A stretch of DNA of 64,000 nucleotides from positions 62,001-126,000 of the forward strand of contig PNAJ01000138.1 in assembly GCA_003170295.1 (NCBI GenBank), given 5' to 3'. Under the pieces are notes generated by a model that was not told where the DNA came from, did no database searches, and saw only the letters and a program-made list of their open reading frames with translations. This document shows positions 51,582 through 60,027 of this stretch, piece after piece. This DNA comes from Bryobacterales bacterium. Its GTDB lineage: Bacteria > Acidobacteriota > Terriglobia > Bryobacterales > Bryobacteraceae. Both the position numbers and the translations under genes were made by a program. Numbering within the stretch: the stretch's first letter is position 1; each line of letters starts with the position of its first letter.

Positions 51582-52220
51582 ATGAAAACCCTTAAGATGC
51601 TGCTGGTGTGTTCCGCCGTGCTGGTCCCTTCGGCTCTGGCTCAGAAATGGGAGTTCGGCGGTGGAGTGGGCGGCGGTTTCTACACCTCCCAGGATGTCAC
51701 TGCCTCCGGCGGATCCGCTGCGGCCAAGCTTCAAACCGGGCTAGCGGGTGGGGTTTGGCTGGGCAACAACGGACAGGGCCACTGGAGCGGCGAACTCCGC
51801 TATGAGTATCAAATGGGCGACTTATCCCTGAGCTCAGGCGGCACCTCCGTGAATTTCGGCGCGCACACACAACAATTTCATTACGACGTGATGTGGCATG
51901 CCACGCCGTCGGAATCGCGCATTCGTCCTTACGTCGGCGCGGGCGCGGGCATCAAACTGTATCAAGGCACCGGAACCCCGGCGGCCTATCAGCCGCTGAG
52001 CAATTTCGCGCTACTCACCCAGCAGCAGGACCTCAGGCCGCTGGCAAGCGTCGGCGCGGGCGTCAAGATCCAGATCTCCCAGCATGTGCAGCTTCGCCTC
52101 GATGTGCACGACTACCTGACCCCGTTCCCGAAGAACGTGATCACTCCGAACTCCGGCGCAAAGGTCGGCGGTTGGTTGATGGACTTCGTCCCGATGGTCG
52201 GCATCAGCTATACCAATTAG
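51582..52220 (+). CDS. Small outer-membrane beta-barrel protein
   Basis: A 212-residue protein with a signal peptide (MLLVCSAVLVPSALAQ) and a barrel pattern of alternating residues: WEFGGGVGGGFYTS, GQGHWSGELRYEYQMGD, RPYVGAGAGIKLYQ and VQLRLDVHDYLTPFPKN. It resembles eight-stranded OmpA/OmpW-like barrels. It follows the TIGR03437 gene by 25 nt and could anchor or accompany it. Confidence 0.8.
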   Translation: MKTLKMLLVCSAVLVPSALAQKWEFGGGVGGGFYTSQDVTASGGSAAAKLQTGLAGGVWLGNNGQGHWSGELRYEYQMGDLSLSSGGTSVNFGAHTQQFHYDVMWHATPSESRIRPYVGAGAGIKLYQGTGTPAAYQPLSNFALLTQQQDLRPLASVGAGVKIQISQHVQLRLDVHDYLTPFPKNVITPNSGAKVGGWLMDFVPMVGISYTN

Positions 52221-52286
52221 CGCCTTTCACAATTCTTTTACGATCTCGCGAAACTTCGCACCCACCGGCGTGGTTATAGTGAGGTA

Positions 52287-53195
52287 GTGACGTTGCTTCG
52301 GGTGGCGCAAGCCGCCCTCTTCCTGACTGCTGTCTCTCGAGGCGCTGACTACGTCGGCAGCGAAGCCTGCAAGACCTGTCACGCCCCCATCTGGAACCAG
52401 TTCTTTCGCAATCCTCACTACAAAAGTATCGCCAGCGGCAAGGAAACGCCGGAAAATACGGGTTGCGAAAGCTGTCACGGACCCGGGCAAGCCCACGTAG
52501 CTGCTCGCGGCGGCAAGGCCACCATCGTCGCGTTCTCTGAAATTGGATCTGAGAAAACTCTCGACGCCTGCCTGCGCTGCCACTCGCAAACCCTGTCGCG
52601 CGCCAACATCCGCCGCAGCGTTCACACACAGGAGGATGTCGTCTGCTCCAGTTGCCACTCCATCCATAACTCGAAGGCGCCGAAATTTCTCCTCGCCAAG
52701 AAACAAACCGACCTCTGTTACACGTGCCACGCCTCCGTAAAAGCCCAGTTCTCGATGCCGTTCAAGCATCGCGTCAATGAAGGTGTGGTCGAATGCACCG
52801 ATTGCCACAACCCGCACGGCGCTTCCGCGGCGTCATGGAGGATGGCCTCGCTTCCCCGCATGGTCGATCAGAAGGAGGCGAATGAAGAACCGTGCCTCAA
52901 ATGCCACGCCGATAAGCGCGGGCCCTTCGTCTACGAGCACGCTTCGGTGCGCATCGATGGCTGCGAAACCTGCCACGTGCCGCACGGTTCGACCAATGCA
53001 AAAATGCTGAAGCGGCCGACCGTGTTTACCGTTTGTCTGGAATGCCACAACGGCGCGGGCACGTTTGGACGCAGCGCCGCCGGAGTGGACCATCAGTCCT
53101 CCACCCACAATATGGCCGACCCGCGATTCCAGAATTGCACCACCTGTCACGCGCGGATTCACGGGTCGAATGCGGACTTTTTCTTCTTCCGATGA
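52287..53195 (+). CDS. Decaheme c-type cytochrome, DmsE/MtrA family
   Basis: A 302-residue periplasmic cytochrome. It has ten CXXCH motifs: CKTCH, CESCH, CLRCH, CSSCH, CYTCH, CTDCH, CLKCH, CETCH, CLECH and CTTCH, spread over residues ~27-290, which is the count and spacing of DmsE/MtrA/PioA. The signal peptide (RVAQAALFLTAVSRGA) sends it through Sec, with hemes attached in the periplasm. Start is GTG 52287. Its stop overlaps the start of the next gene, an MtrB-like barrel; in MtrA-MtrB pairs the cytochrome is threaded through the barrel to carry electrons across the outer membrane. Confidence 0.92.
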   Translation: MTLLRVAQAALFLTAVSRGADYVGSEACKTCHAPIWNQFFRNPHYKSIASGKETPENTGCESCHGPGQAHVAARGGKATIVAFSEIGSEKTLDACLRCHSQTLSRANIRRSVHTQEDVVCSSCHSIHNSKAPKFLLAKKQTDLCYTCHASVKAQFSMPFKHRVNEGVVECTDCHNPHGASAASWRMASLPRMVDQKEANEEPCLKCHADKRGPFVYEHASVRIDGCETCHVPHGSTNAKMLKRPTVFTVCLECHNGAGTFGRSAAGVDHQSSTHNMADPRFQNCTTCHARIHGSNADFFFFR

Positions 53196-55195
53196 GAAAG
53201 CTCTTCTTCATCTCCGTCGCCGCGCTGACGTTCATCAATGTGAACCTTGCGCAGCCGCCCGTCGCCCCGACCAACGAGCAGACCGGTAACCCCCGCGGCG
53301 AGAACTCGGGAGAATACAACATTATTCAATCGTTCGAGCTCGGCTACCGCTTCGCGACAATCGGCGGCGACGGCGGCATGTACAACAGCACCGTCAACTA
53401 CGGCGATGGCATCCGTCTCCTCGGGAGTTCGCTCACCGTTCAGTCGCGCGACGGCCACGGCCGCTTGTTCGACCACCTCGTAATTACCACGCAAGGCCTG
53501 GGCAACGACCCCTATCAGTCCGCGATTCTTCGCATCGAGAAGAATGGCCTCTATCGTTACGATCTGATGTGGCGTCTCACCCAATACGTCGATCCCGCCG
53601 CCACCATCTCTTTCAGCGAGCATGCCATGAACACCACGCGCCGCATGCAGGATCACGATTTCACTTTGTTCCCGGACGGAGCGTTTCGGCTGTTTCTCGG
53701 CTACTCGCGCAATCTCGAAACCGGACCCGCCCTCACCACGATTCAGCTATTCAACGCGCAAGGCGACGAATATCCCCTGTTCGCCAACGTCCATCGCGAG
53801 GTGAATGAATACCGCCTTGGCGGTGAAGCGCATCTGCTCGGCATGCGCCTCAACGTCATGCACGGGTGGGAGGATTTCAAGGAAGATTCGCCCCAATCCC
53901 TCCCCTCGCCATCGCCGGGAAACAATCCGAACGATCTGAACACGCTCACGTCGTTTCAATCGACGCAGCCCTATCACGGCACCAGTCCTTACTGGCGTGT
54001 CGGCCTCTTTCGCGAAGGCAAGAAATTCTGGGCCGTCAATGGACGATTCACCTACGTTGCCGGTAAGCGAGCCTTCGCGCAGGACGAACTTTCCGCCGGA
54101 ACCGCCTTCCGCGGCGCGGCGAACCAGCTGCAAGTGGTGACCTTCGGCAACGCCGACCGCCCCGCTTTGACCGCGAATCTGACCATCAGCCTGTTCCCCG
54201 CGACCCACGTCACGCTCACCAATCAGACGTCCTTCTCGAACATCCGCATGATCGGCAATTCTTATTTCACCGAGTTCAACAACGGCTTCGTCTCCAGCCC
54301 CGTGCTGCCGTTCCAATTCCTCGGAATTGAAACCTTCTCCAATGCGACCGACGCCATGTTTCACCCCGTGAAATGGTTCACCATCCACGGTGGATTCGAG
54401 TACTCCGACCGCCATATCAATTCGGTGCAAGGCCAAAGCAATCCTGGCGATCCCGCGCCCACGCAAGCGCGCATCGAACAGAGCAATCAGCTCAAGTCCG
54501 GAACGCTTGGCTTCCGCCTCAAGCTGGTCAAAGCGCTCACCATCAGCGTCGACGGCGAGGTCGGCCGCGAAAACAAGCCCATCTATCCCATCAGCGACGG
54601 CAACTATCAGGCCTTCCGGGCCCGCATCGAATATAAGACCAAATTATTCCGCCTGGGTGCGTACGCCAAGTCGGATTACAACGTGAATTCCGACGTCCTG
54701 ACCAGTTACGCGTCGCACGCACGCCAGTATGGAGCCGATGGTTCCTGGGCCCCGAATTCCTGGTTTTCCATCGACGCCAGCTATACCAGGTTGCATCTCA
54801 ACACGCTGGGCGGCATCGATTATTTTTCCCTGGGCAAAGATGTTTCGGGCGAAAGCTCGTACTACATCAGCAACATCCACACAGCGACCCTGGGCGCCCA
54901 TTTCACGGTCCTCAAACGAGCCGACATCTATGCCGGCTACAGCCACGTCCAGGATGTCGGTGACGGCCGCGCCAACCCGTACGGCGCGGGACTCTACTCC
55001 GCCCTTGCGGCCTTCCAAGCCGCGCAGACGTTTCCCCTGCGTTATCTGTCGCCTCAGGCCCGCCTGTCGATCCGCATCACTCCCAAGCTTCGGTGGAACA
55101 CCGGATACCAGTATTACGGCTATCGCGAGCAGTTTTCGGCCGTGCAGGACTTCCGCGCCCACACCGGATTCACCTCGCTCGCGTTCTCGTTCTGA
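53192..55195 (+). CDS. MtrB/PioB-like outer-membrane beta-barrel
   Basis: A 667-residue outer-membrane protein from ATG 53192 (overlap ATGA with the cytochrome) with signal peptide (MRKLFFISVAALTFINVNLA) and a long series of alternating beta-strands up to the end (LAFSF, a C-terminal Phe as expected for outer-membrane barrels). The length and the coupling to a decaheme cytochrome match MtrB/PioB, the sheath of trans-outer-membrane electron conduits. The N-terminal CXXC of Shewanella MtrB is not seen. Identification rests mainly on context and barrel pattern. Confidence 0.8.
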   Translation: MRKLFFISVAALTFINVNLAQPPVAPTNEQTGNPRGENSGEYNIIQSFELGYRFATIGGDGGMYNSTVNYGDGIRLLGSSLTVQSRDGHGRLFDHLVITTQGLGNDPYQSAILRIEKNGLYRYDLMWRLTQYVDPAATISFSEHAMNTTRRMQDHDFTLFPDGAFRLFLGYSRNLETGPALTTIQLFNAQGDEYPLFANVHREVNEYRLGGEAHLLGMRLNVMHGWEDFKEDSPQSLPSPSPGNNPNDLNTLTSFQSTQPYHGTSPYWRVGLFREGKKFWAVNGRFTYVAGKRAFAQDELSAGTAFRGAANQLQVVTFGNADRPALTANLTISLFPATHVTLTNQTSFSNIRMIGNSYFTEFNNGFVSSPVLPFQFLGIETFSNATDAMFHPVKWFTIHGGFEYSDRHINSVQGQSNPGDPAPTQARIEQSNQLKSGTLGFRLKLVKALTISVDGEVGRENKPIYPISDGNYQAFRARIEYKTKLFRLGAYAKSDYNVNSDVLTSYASHARQYGADGSWAPNSWFSIDASYTRLHLNTLGGIDYFSLGKDVSGESSYYISNIHTATLGAHFTVLKRADIYAGYSHVQDVGDGRANPYGAGLYSALAAFQAAQTFPLRYLSPQARLSIRITPKLRWNTGYQYYGYREQFSAVQDFRAHTGFTSLAFSF

Positions 55196-55205
55196 GCTAT
55201 AGATT

Positions 55206-55562
55206 TTGCCGGAACCTGCCGATAAAACCCGTGTGGACTTTAATGCCAACTCGGAGAACATCACCGCCCTGCTGGTAGCCTCGCTGGCCGTCGTAGCGAT
55301 GGTTTTTCTGATGCGCAAAAAGTACGACAGCAATCTGCCGTTGATGTTTTACGTCATCGCGCTCATCTTTACCAATATGACCGACAAGACTGTCAATCCT
55401 TACCTGATGTTCATCGGCTTGGCCTTCGCGATGCTACTGCGCTTCGAGTTCATGAACACCGGGTTCTCGAAAGTGGTCGCGATCCTCGCCACGGCTTCAA
55501 TGGGTCTGATCGTGTACGTTTTCCTGGTCGAGGTCTTCGGCAGCGGCCAAGCACCGTTTTAA
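55206..55562 (+). CDS. Small four-helix membrane protein after the electron conduit
   Basis: A 118-residue protein with four hydrophobic segments (about 20-36, 43-60, 64-80, 86-108) and the short motif MTDKTVNPYLMF between helices 2 and 3. There are no heme-binding CXXCH or quinone-type motifs. Start is TTG 55206, ten bases after the barrel stop, so it is probably the third gene of the cytochrome operon. Function unknown. Confidence 0.7.
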   Translation: MPEPADKTRVDFNANSENITALLVASLAVVAMVFLMRKKYDSNLPLMFYVIALIFTNMTDKTVNPYLMFIGLAFAMLLRFEFMNTGFSKVVAILATASMGLIVYVFLVEVFGSGQAPF

Positions 55563-55603
55563 ATTGCCGCATCCCGACGGTCAACATGAGAGCTAGCTCG
55601 GAA

Positions 55604-55622
55604 CCGCGACCGTCAGGGAGCG
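55604..55622. repeat. Short repeat CGCGACCGTCAGGGAGCGG
   Basis: Same core as repeats near 16137-16158 and 20131-20152 (CGACCACAGGGAG) and 3192-3204 (CGACCGTCAGGG). Intergenic. Confidence 0.5.
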
Positions 55623-55774
55623 GACAGACGCTAACAACTCCGTGAGTTCCGCGAGGCAACATGACAGAACCGCGTGATATCCTCGCGTCTCCCAGTGGCG
55701 CAGGCCGTCGGCCTGCCGGCGGCTCTCAGCCGGCGTTCGGGAGGCGTGAGGATAGGTCGTCGACCAAAATAGAT

Positions 55775-56017
55775 TCACGATCCGGGATTCTGAGCCTTGG
55801 ATTCGGCCAGGAATTCAGTCAGAGGCTTGACCCTGCCCGCGCGAACCTCGGTCTCCACCTCTTCCAATAAAGCAATGCCAGCGCCATGAGGAGAAAAATC
55901 CACCTCCATTTGCCGATCCCATTCCGCAGAATCCTGCTCAACGAGCCAAGCCGCCAGAGAAGCTCTCTCCTCCGCTCCAAGTTCGGCAATCGCGTCCTTG
56001 ATGGCTTCTACTGTCAT
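55775..56017 (-). CDS. Small antitoxin-like (addiction module) protein
   Basis: An 80-residue acidic protein: MTVEAIKDAIAELGAEERAS, LAAWLVEQDSAEWDRQMEVD, a short loop and a helical tail RAGRVKPLTEFLAESK. The E-L-x-x-E-E-R-x-x-L-x-x-W-L-x-x-x-D-x-x-x-W-D-x-Q pattern is common in addiction-module-type proteins. No toxin (RelE/PIN) gene is seen on either side. It begins three bases after the rhodanese stop and closes the murQ operon. Confidence 0.65.
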   Translation of the reverse strand: MTVEAIKDAIAELGAEERASLAAWLVEQDSAEWDRQMEVDFSPHGAGIALLEEVETEVRAGRVKPLTEFLAESKAQNPGS

Positions 56018-56020
56018 AGG

Positions 56021-56383
56021 TTACTTCTCCACCGCCAGCCCTGCCTCATTCCAAGCCCTCCACCCTCCGTCGAGCGAAATCGGATTCTGATACCCCATCT
56101 TCGTCAAGGCATCCGCCACCAGTGCTGACCGGAATCCTCCGCCGCAATACAGCACCAGCGTCGCCGACTTGTCAGGCACCTTCGTCTCGATGTCGCGCTC
56201 GATAATCCCCTTGCCCAGGTGAATCGCGCCCGCCGCGCGCCCGGCCGCCCACTCGTTGTCCTCCCGCACATCGATCAGCAGATGCCCTTCGCGAGGCATC
56301 TTCTTATACTCCTCAATGCCGATCTCCTTCACGCGCGACTTCGCATCGTTCACCAGAGCCAAAAATCCCTCGTTATGTTTCAT
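56021..56383 (-). CDS. Rhodanese-like domain protein
   Basis: A 120-residue single-domain rhodanese: HLLIDVREDNEWAAGRAAGA, IHLGKGIIERDIE, and the active-site loop LYCGGGFRSALVADAL with catalytic Cys, ending ISLDGGWRAWNEAGL. It can transfer sulfane sulfur; the acceptor is unknown. Its start overlaps the murA stop (ATGA), so it is translated with murA. Confidence 0.9.
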   Translation of the reverse strand: MKHNEGFLALVNDAKSRVKEIGIEEYKKMPREGHLLIDVREDNEWAAGRAAGAIHLGKGIIERDIETKVPDKSATLVLYCGGGFRSALVADALTKMGYQNPISLDGGWRAWNEAGLAVEK

Positions 56384-57636
56384 GACACTCTCCGTATCCG
56401 GGCGCCCGCGCCCGCGAGCTTCGCCTCGATTTTCTCATACCCTCTGTCGATGTGGTATACCCGGTCGATGCTCGTTTCGCCCTGCGCCGCAAGCCCCGCC
56501 AGTACCAGCGATGCGCTCGCCCGCAGATCGCTCGCGATCACCTCCGCACCCGACAGAGGTCGTGCACCCGCTACAATCGCCCTCCGTCCATCGAGGCGGA
56601 TGTTCGCGCCCATGCGCGCCAGCTCCTGCGCGTGCATGAACCGGTTCTCGAAAATTGTTTCCGTGATAATCGCGATTCCGTCGGCCTGGGTCATGAGCGC
56701 CATGAACTGCGCTTGCAGGTCGGTCGCGAATCCCGGATGCTCTTCCGTCGTCATGTCGACGCTCTTCATTTTCCCGTTCCCCCGCACGCGCAGAGTGTCG
56801 ACTGCGGTTTCCGTAACCTTCGTGCCGCAATCGTGGAGCTTAGCAATTAGCGCTCTTAAATGCTCCGGCACGCAGCCCGTGACTTTTAAATCGCCCTTGG
56901 TGATCGCGCCCGCTACGAGAAACGTCCCCGCCTCGATTCGGTCCGCGATAATCGTATGCGTCGCGCCGTGCAGCTTTGCGACTCCCTTCACGCGAATCGT
57001 CGAGGTGCCCGCGCCTTCAATCAGCGCGCCCATTTTCGTAAGCAGATCCGCCAGATCCACCACCTCCGGTTCGCGCGCCGCGTTGTTGATCACGGTTTCG
57101 CCCGATGCCAGCACCGCCGCCATCAGCAGATCCTCGGTACCTGTCACCGTAATCCGGTCGAAGGAAACCTCCGCACCCTGCAACCCATTCGGAGCTTCCG
57201 CTTCGATGTAGCCATGCTCCTGCCGTACCGTCGCGCCCAGCCTCTCTAGCGCCGAAACGTGCAGATTGATCGGTCTCGATCCGATCGCGCACCCGCCCGG
57301 GAGCGAAACCCGCGCCCGTCCGCACCGAGCCACCAGCGGACCCAGCACTAGGCTCGAAGCGCGCATCGTTTTGACGACTTCGTACGGAGCCTCCGCTCGC
57401 GATAGGTCGGCCGCTTCGACAATCACCACTCCGCGCTCATGCCTGACACTGGCCCCCGTGTGCACCAGCAATTTTTCCATGGTGCGAATATCCCGAACCT
57501 TCGGAATCCGCCCTAATACGACTTTCTCTCCAGTCAGCAGCGAAGCCGCCAGCGCCGGCAGCGCCGAATTCTTCGACCCGCTCACCGCAATCTCACCCTC
57601 AAGGGGCGTCCCGCCCTGAATTAAGAATTTGTCCAT
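56380..57636 (-). CDS. murA: UDP-N-acetylglucosamine 1-carboxyvinyltransferase
   Basis: A 418-residue enzyme of the EPSP synthase fold. The catalytic parts are SGSKNSALPALAASLLTG (Lys near 22), LPGGCAIGSRPINLH with the Cys that is the fosfomycin target, and SDLRASASLVLAGLAAQG near the C-terminus. It adds enolpyruvate to UDP-GlcNAc, the first committed step of peptidoglycan synthesis. Its ATG overlaps the murQ stop by one base, so recycling (MurQ) and synthesis (MurA) are translationally linked. Confidence 0.96.
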   Translation of the reverse strand: MDKFLIQGGTPLEGEIAVSGSKNSALPALAASLLTGEKVVLGRIPKVRDIRTMEKLLVHTGASVRHERGVVIVEAADLSRAEAPYEVVKTMRASSLVLGPLVARCGRARVSLPGGCAIGSRPINLHVSALERLGATVRQEHGYIEAEAPNGLQGAEVSFDRITVTGTEDLLMAAVLASGETVINNAAREPEVVDLADLLTKMGALIEGAGTSTIRVKGVAKLHGATHTIIADRIEAGTFLVAGAITKGDLKVTGCVPEHLRALIAKLHDCGTKVTETAVDTLRVRGNGKMKSVDMTTEEHPGFATDLQAQFMALMTQADGIAIITETIFENRFMHAQELARMGANIRLDGRRAIVAGARPLSGAEVIASDLRASASLVLAGLAAQGETSIDRVYHIDRGYEKIEAKLAGAGARIRRVS

Positions 57637-58523
57637 TAAAGTAGAGCTATCCCAATCCTTCCTCCCGCCTTCAGAAGGAGAGCTTCCGCTTCTTCCCGCG
57701 AGACTTTCTTCTTCTCCATCACGATCGCCGTGCGCACACTGCGCCCCGACTCTTCCAGCAACTCCGCCGCACGCTTCTCCGTCACGCCCGCCGCTTGCTC
57801 GATGATTCGCCGAGCCCGATCCTCCAGCTTCTTGTTGGTTGGCTGCACGTTAACCATCAAATTTCCATATATATATCCCAGTCTGATCATGACCCCCGTG
57901 CTGATCATATTGAGAACCATCTTCGTCGCCGTCCCCGCCCGCAAGCGCGTGGAGCCGGTGATAATCTCAGGTCCCGGCTTCGGTTCCATGGGAAACTCCA
58001 CCGCCCGCGACAACTCCGAATCGGGCGTGCAACTGATCCCCGCCGTGAGCGCTCCCATTTTTCGCGCCGCCGCCACTGCCCCCAATACATAAGGAGTGCG
58101 CCCGCTAGCCGCGATCCCGACCAGTGCGTCGCCCGGCCCGAATCCCGACGCGAGCAGATCCCGAGCCCCCGCTTCCGGATCGTCCTCCGTCGCCTCGGTC
58201 GCCCTGCTCAGCGCCTTTTCCCCTCCTGCAATGATTCCTCGAACCAACTCCGGCGGTACGCTGAATGTCGGAGGACATTCCGATGCGTCGAGAACCCCCA
58301 AGCGTCCGCTGGTCCCCGCACCTATATATGTTAAATGCCCACCCCGGCCGAGCCTCGCCGCGATCGCGTCCACCGCCGCCGCAATGCGAGGAATCTCCAG
58401 AGCCACGGCCGCCGCGACTTCGGCATCCGCGGCGTTCATCACCGCCAGCATTTCAACAGTTCCGAGCTCGCCAATCCGTGCCGATGCGGGGTGTTGTTGT
58501 TCGGTCAAAAGTTTGTTGAGCAT
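57636..58523 (-). CDS. murQ: N-acetylmuramic acid 6-phosphate etherase
   Basis: A 295-residue SIS-domain enzyme from ATG 58523 (MLNKLLTEQQHPASARIGEL). Key parts are TYIGAGTSGRLGVLDASECP (sugar-phosphate site), ALSRATEATEDDPEAGARDL, and NVQPTNKKLEDRARRII near the end. It cleaves the lactyl ether of MurNAc-6-P to give GlcNAc-6-P during cell-wall recycling. The kinase AnmK and NagZ are not in the window. First gene of the murQ-murA-rhodanese-antitoxin-like operon. Confidence 0.95.
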   Translation of the reverse strand: MLNKLLTEQQHPASARIGELGTVEMLAVMNAADAEVAAAVALEIPRIAAAVDAIAARLGRGGHLTYIGAGTSGRLGVLDASECPPTFSVPPELVRGIIAGGEKALSRATEATEDDPEAGARDLLASGFGPGDALVGIAASGRTPYVLGAVAAARKMGALTAGISCTPDSELSRAVEFPMEPKPGPEIITGSTRLRAGTATKMVLNMISTGVMIRLGYIYGNLMVNVQPTNKKLEDRARRIIEQAAGVTEKRAAELLEESGRSVRTAIVMEKKKVSREEAEALLLKAGGRIGIALL

Positions 58524-58725
58524 AGACCCGGAGTAGCCCTCCATCCATCTTACAAGCCGTCATCCTCCGAGGAGTAGGGTAAGTGCCGTAGATTGCATCG
58601 CTATTGTGAAGGCCGGACCGCTACGGAAGGCAGAGAAGATGTTCCTATTATTCATCTAGTTACACGCCCGTTCTCAGGGTCAGGCGGTATTTTCCCGTAG
58701 TAAGAAAAATCACTCCGCCGGTACC

Positions 58726-58754
58726 TTGACATACCCCAGACCCAACCGTATACT
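58726..58754 (+). promoter_or_regulatory. Consensus sigma-70 promoter of the PEP-CTERM gene
   Basis: TTGACA (58726-58731), 17-nt spacer, TATACT (58749-58754). It predicts a start near 58761 and a leader of about 83 nt. Confidence 0.8.
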
Positions 58755-58776
58755 ACGAAAGTTGCTAGGACCAGAA

Positions 58777-58791
58777 AGTACTGGTAGTACT
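58777..58791. promoter_or_regulatory. AGTACT-GGT-AGTACT repeat in the leader
   Basis: Two copies of the palindrome AGTACT three bases apart, about 17 nt after the predicted transcription start. Possible operator or RNA hairpin. Confidence 0.4.
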
Positions 58792-58843
58792 GTATCTCGG
58801 TTTCACGGCATTGTCGAACTAATGTCTCGGAGGATTTGAAAGA

Positions 58844-59470
58844 ATGAAGAAGTTTCTGATGCTGGCTGCTGCACTCGCTGCGGCAAGCGGTATCGCAATG
58901 GCCGACCCGGCCTGCGCGTCGGGCATGAATATCATCGGAATCGGCGGACCGATTACCGTTACGCCCGGCCAAACCTACAGTTCCGCGTTCAGCTGCCAGC
59001 TGGGCGCAAGCGTGTTCAGCAATTTCTCTGTGGTCACCAATACTGGATTCCCAGCCTCCTCGACCTTCAGTTTGGCGTTGAGCGTCAACACCAGCGCCGA
59101 CACTTTGGATTTCGGAATCACACTCTCCGCTGGTGAAGACGTTCGTCTCTTTTACCAAATCTCGCCGGGCATCCCGGGGATGATCATGACCGTGGCCGGC
59201 TCTGGTTCGACCATCATCGAAACTGCCTGCGATCAGGCCTTTACAGGCGTTATCTGTGGTGATACGCCGCTCGCCAATTTTGCGGTTTCGTCCAATAAGA
59301 CCGGCGCCGCTGCGTTCGCGCCGGCTGCCACCGACTTCATTTTCAAAGATATCAGTGCGGGCAACGGACTCAGCGATTTCACCCAGCAGATCGTTCCGGA
59401 ACCGATGACCCTCACCCTGATGGGCGCTGGTCTCCTCGGCCTAGGAATCTTCGGCCGCCGCCGCAAGTAA
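58844..59470 (+). CDS. PEP-CTERM sorting domain protein
   Basis: A 208-residue secreted protein with signal peptide (MKKFLMLAAALAAASGIAMA), a ~160-residue beta-rich domain with two Cys pairs, and the C-terminal tripartite signal VPEPMTLTLMGAGLLGLGIF followed by GRRRK. It would be exported and processed by an exosortase; none is in the window. Strong CGGAGGA site, consensus promoter upstream and a terminator downstream make it a well-defined single-gene unit, probably highly expressed. Confidence 0.93.
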   Translation: MKKFLMLAAALAAASGIAMADPACASGMNIIGIGGPITVTPGQTYSSAFSCQLGASVFSNFSVVTNTGFPASSTFSLALSVNTSADTLDFGITLSAGEDVRLFYQISPGIPGMIMTVAGSGSTIIETACDQAFTGVICGDTPLANFAVSSNKTGAAAFAPAATDFIFKDISAGNGLSDFTQQIVPEPMTLTLMGAGLLGLGIFGRRRK

Positions 59471-59489
59471 CCTTATTCGTTTCTCCTTG

Positions 59490-59526
59490 ACGGGCTGGGG
59501 TCACCCCTCAGCCCGTTTTTGTTTTG
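59490..59526 (+). terminator. Intrinsic terminator of the PEP-CTERM gene
   Basis: ACGGGCTG/CAGCCCGT arms with inner GGG/CCC pairs, then TTTTTGTTTTG. Starts 20 nt after the stop codon. Confidence 0.88.
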
Positions 59527-59537
59527 TATCGGGCATT

Positions 59538-59576
59538 AAAAAAGAGCGCTTCTCCCCATTGGGAGCGAGCGCTCTT
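59538..59576 (-). terminator. Intrinsic terminator of erpA
   Basis: AAGAGCGCT/AGCGCTCTT arms (9 bp) with inner CTCCC/GGGAG; on the minus strand the stem is followed by TTTTTT. It lies about 20 nt after the erpA stop. Confidence 0.85.
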
Positions 59577-59595
59577 CATGCTTGCGGACGAAATA

Positions 59596-59919
59596 TTAGG
59601 CGCTAAAGGAGCTGCCGCACCCGCAGGTCGACTTCACGTTCGGGTTATTGAACTTGAACCCCGAGCCTTCCAGCGACTCCACGAAATCCACCTGCGCCCC
59701 ATCCAGATAGAGCAGGCTCGCCTGATCCACGAATACCTTCAACCCGTCGAATGCGTAGGTCTTATCCAGCATCCCGGGGCTATTCTCAAACGCCATCGAG
59801 TAGCTGAAGCCCGAACAGCCTCCGCCCACGACGGAGATGCGCAGCCCAGCCGGTTTCGGCTCCTGCGTGTCCAAAATCTCTCGCACCTTGGTGATTGCGG
59901 TCTCTGTTAACTGAACCAT
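59596..59919 (-). CDS. erpA: Iron-sulfur cluster insertion protein (ErpA/IscA type)
   Basis: A 107-residue A-type carrier with the three conserved cysteines: VVGGGCSGFSYSMAFE and the C-terminal STCGCGSSFSA. It also has VDFVESLEGSGFKFNNPNVK, typical of ErpA. It delivers Fe-S clusters to target enzymes. It is a single-gene unit with its own terminator, divergent from the sigma factor operon. Confidence 0.93.
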   Translation of the reverse strand: MVQLTETAITKVREILDTQEPKPAGLRISVVGGGCSGFSYSMAFENSPGMLDKTYAFDGLKVFVDQASLLYLDGAQVDFVESLEGSGFKFNNPNVKSTCGCGSSFSA

Positions 59920-60027
59920 TTGGGTTTTCCCTCATTCCAATTGTACTATGGTGCCCGCCTATTGGACAATGGTTACCGGGGAACTTGTTGAAACCCCTTC
60001 TGTTTGGGCTGCGTCGGAGTATTAGTT

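Larger units (their letters stand above)
58524..58843. other. Divergent intergenic region between murQ and the PEP-CTERM gene
   Basis: About 320 nt without a gene. The right half holds the promoter (58726-58754), a duplicated AGTACT site (58777-58791) and a ~80-nt leader ending with CGGAGGA before ATG 58844. I see no clear promoter for murQ in the left half. Confidence 0.6.
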
